Source: Plakobranchus ocellatus
Lineage: Eukaryota > Mollusca > Gastropoda > Plakobranchidae
Direction of reading: 5' to 3'
Length of the DNA stretch: 32,878 nt
Assembly (NCBI GenBank): GCA_019648995.1
Contig: BLXT01008494.1
Location: 458,798 to 491,675 of the forward strand
The notes below the pieces were generated by a model. That model made no database searches. It was not told the origin of the DNA and was given only the letters and a program-made list of their open reading frames with translations. Of this stretch, positions 31,766 through 32,878 are shown piece by piece; the first letter of the stretch is position 1, and every line of letters begins with the position of its first letter. The position numbers were made by a program, and so were the translations under genes.

Positions 31766-32878
31766 AAAAAAAAAATTAATTTAAAAAAAAATTATCATAT
31801 TTTAAAATGTCCGATAATTGATTTGATTTAGATCTCGGCTATCTTTTAAGAGAAATGTTAATTATGTTACCACGCTAAATAGACAGCCCGTAGTCGATGG
31901 AACTAGATGGGAAAATAGATCTTGTGGTCCTCATTTTGTTCGATAATATGAACTCCAATTGCTCAATAAACTAGTAGAATTAAAAATCTATTAAAAGTCT
32001 ACAGTTTTCGTTCCAGCTGTAAAAGCCATTAGTCTTTCAAATTCCTGGCTCCGAAAAAAAAATAAAGAAGAAGAAGAAAAGTTGCAGAAAGCCACACAAG
32101 GCAGGATACTTAAGTTATAAGATCACAGTTCCCGGAAATGAACTTTGGGGTCAGGCCATTCAATTTTCAGATAATCCTTATTTTCTTAACGTCGTCCTAA
32201 TAGTTTAATGTGAACATACAGATTATAAAATAATTTGCCTTAATTTGTCAGCGTCGTGTGTGAGATGATTTTAATGTTATCGGGAAAATGTAGGCAGATG
32301 GTCACAAATAACTAGGCCTACACACATATAGAAATTGAAAGAAAAGAACAAATACTACATTACGAGGAATACTAAGGTATATTTTTCACTCCATCATTGT
32401 GATTACTTTTTACGTTGCACCTCATATTATAAGAACCGTGGCTCTTTAGAAGGCTACAGCAGTGCGAAAAATGGGCCTAACTTTCCCAGAAGATGCAAAC
32501 ATTATAGACATCGTATCAAACCGGAACTAAAAAGGTTCTCTAACACTATGAGATCACTTTACAAATAATGATAAATAGGCCAATTGGTCTGAATACTCTC
32601 GCATCCAGTCATTTAATCTTCTCAAAGAAGATGCGGCAGCTTTTATCATATCCAAAAAAAGAAGAGATGTAGCAAAATTTTCAGTCATTATTCTAGAAAA
32701 AACTTATTCGGTTAAAGTTGCACAACGTAAGAAAAAAAAATAGTATTGAAGTTTGGAAGCGCAGAGGAGTAAGCAGTGGAAGACGGTATCCGAATGACTG
32801 ACCATGATGGTGTGCTGCACTGGACACATCCCTCTGAGAGCCCACAACAAAACCACCAAAGCTAGCGCAACAGCTGTA
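31766..32878. other. Terminal intergenic DNA
   Basis: No recognised gene. A plus-strand frame at 32335-32568 (77 codons, basic and Tyr-rich) has no identifiable domain. The last 120 bp are less AT-rich and could be the edge of a gene or repeat beyond the window. Confidence 0.45.

Overview
The window is AT-rich nuclear DNA from an animal. Both recognisable genes are split by GT-AG introns and encode proteins close to their vertebrate counterparts. Intergenic and intronic DNA is full of homopolymer runs, tandem arrays and retroelement debris. The style suggests an invertebrate, perhaps a mollusc or other lophotrochozoan, but that placement is a guess from composition and repeats, not a demonstrated assignment.

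Two genes lie head to head. On the minus strand (2911-9711) a four-coding-exon gene encodes prefoldin subunit 6 (126 aa), a subunit of the hexameric co-chaperone that hands unfolded actin and tubulin to the CCT/TRiC chaperonin. On the plus strand (10404-23165) a nine-coding-exon gene encodes SURF1 (301 aa), the inner-mitochondrial-membrane assembly factor for cytochrome c oxidase. All intron phases in both genes join cleanly, and protein lengths match the families (126 versus 129 aa in human PFDN6; 301 versus 300 aa in human SURF1). The 692 bp between the two start codons is a candidate shared promoter. No functional link between the two proteins is implied.

Region by region: 1-2910 is gene-poor DNA downstream of PFDN6 that must include its 3' UTR. 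2911-9711 is PFDN6, with a small acidic/RS-rich ORF in a less AT-rich patch of its third intron. 9712-10403 is the divergent promoter interval. 10404-23165 is SURF1. Its third intron holds a 5'-truncated, frameshifted non-LTR retrotransposon (about 13166-14622), a GC-rich hairpin cluster and a tRNA-derived SINE-like element; its seventh intron holds a roughly 1.15 kb minisatellite with a 42-bp unit. 23166-24160 is the likely SURF1 3' UTR, ending near an AATAAA at 24138. From there to the end I recognise no gene. That stretch is dominated by an 82-bp tandem array (26310-27131), a 34-bp duplication, a purine-rich tract, a 49-T run, a CT-rich tract and a diverged 85-88-bp repeat near 31500-31765.

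I found no convincing novel biological system. The most interesting observations are the divergent PFDN6/SURF1 arrangement, the two organised satellite-like arrays (one with higher-order structure, one with a hairpin in every unit), the SINE-like element, and the unexplained acidic/RS ORF.
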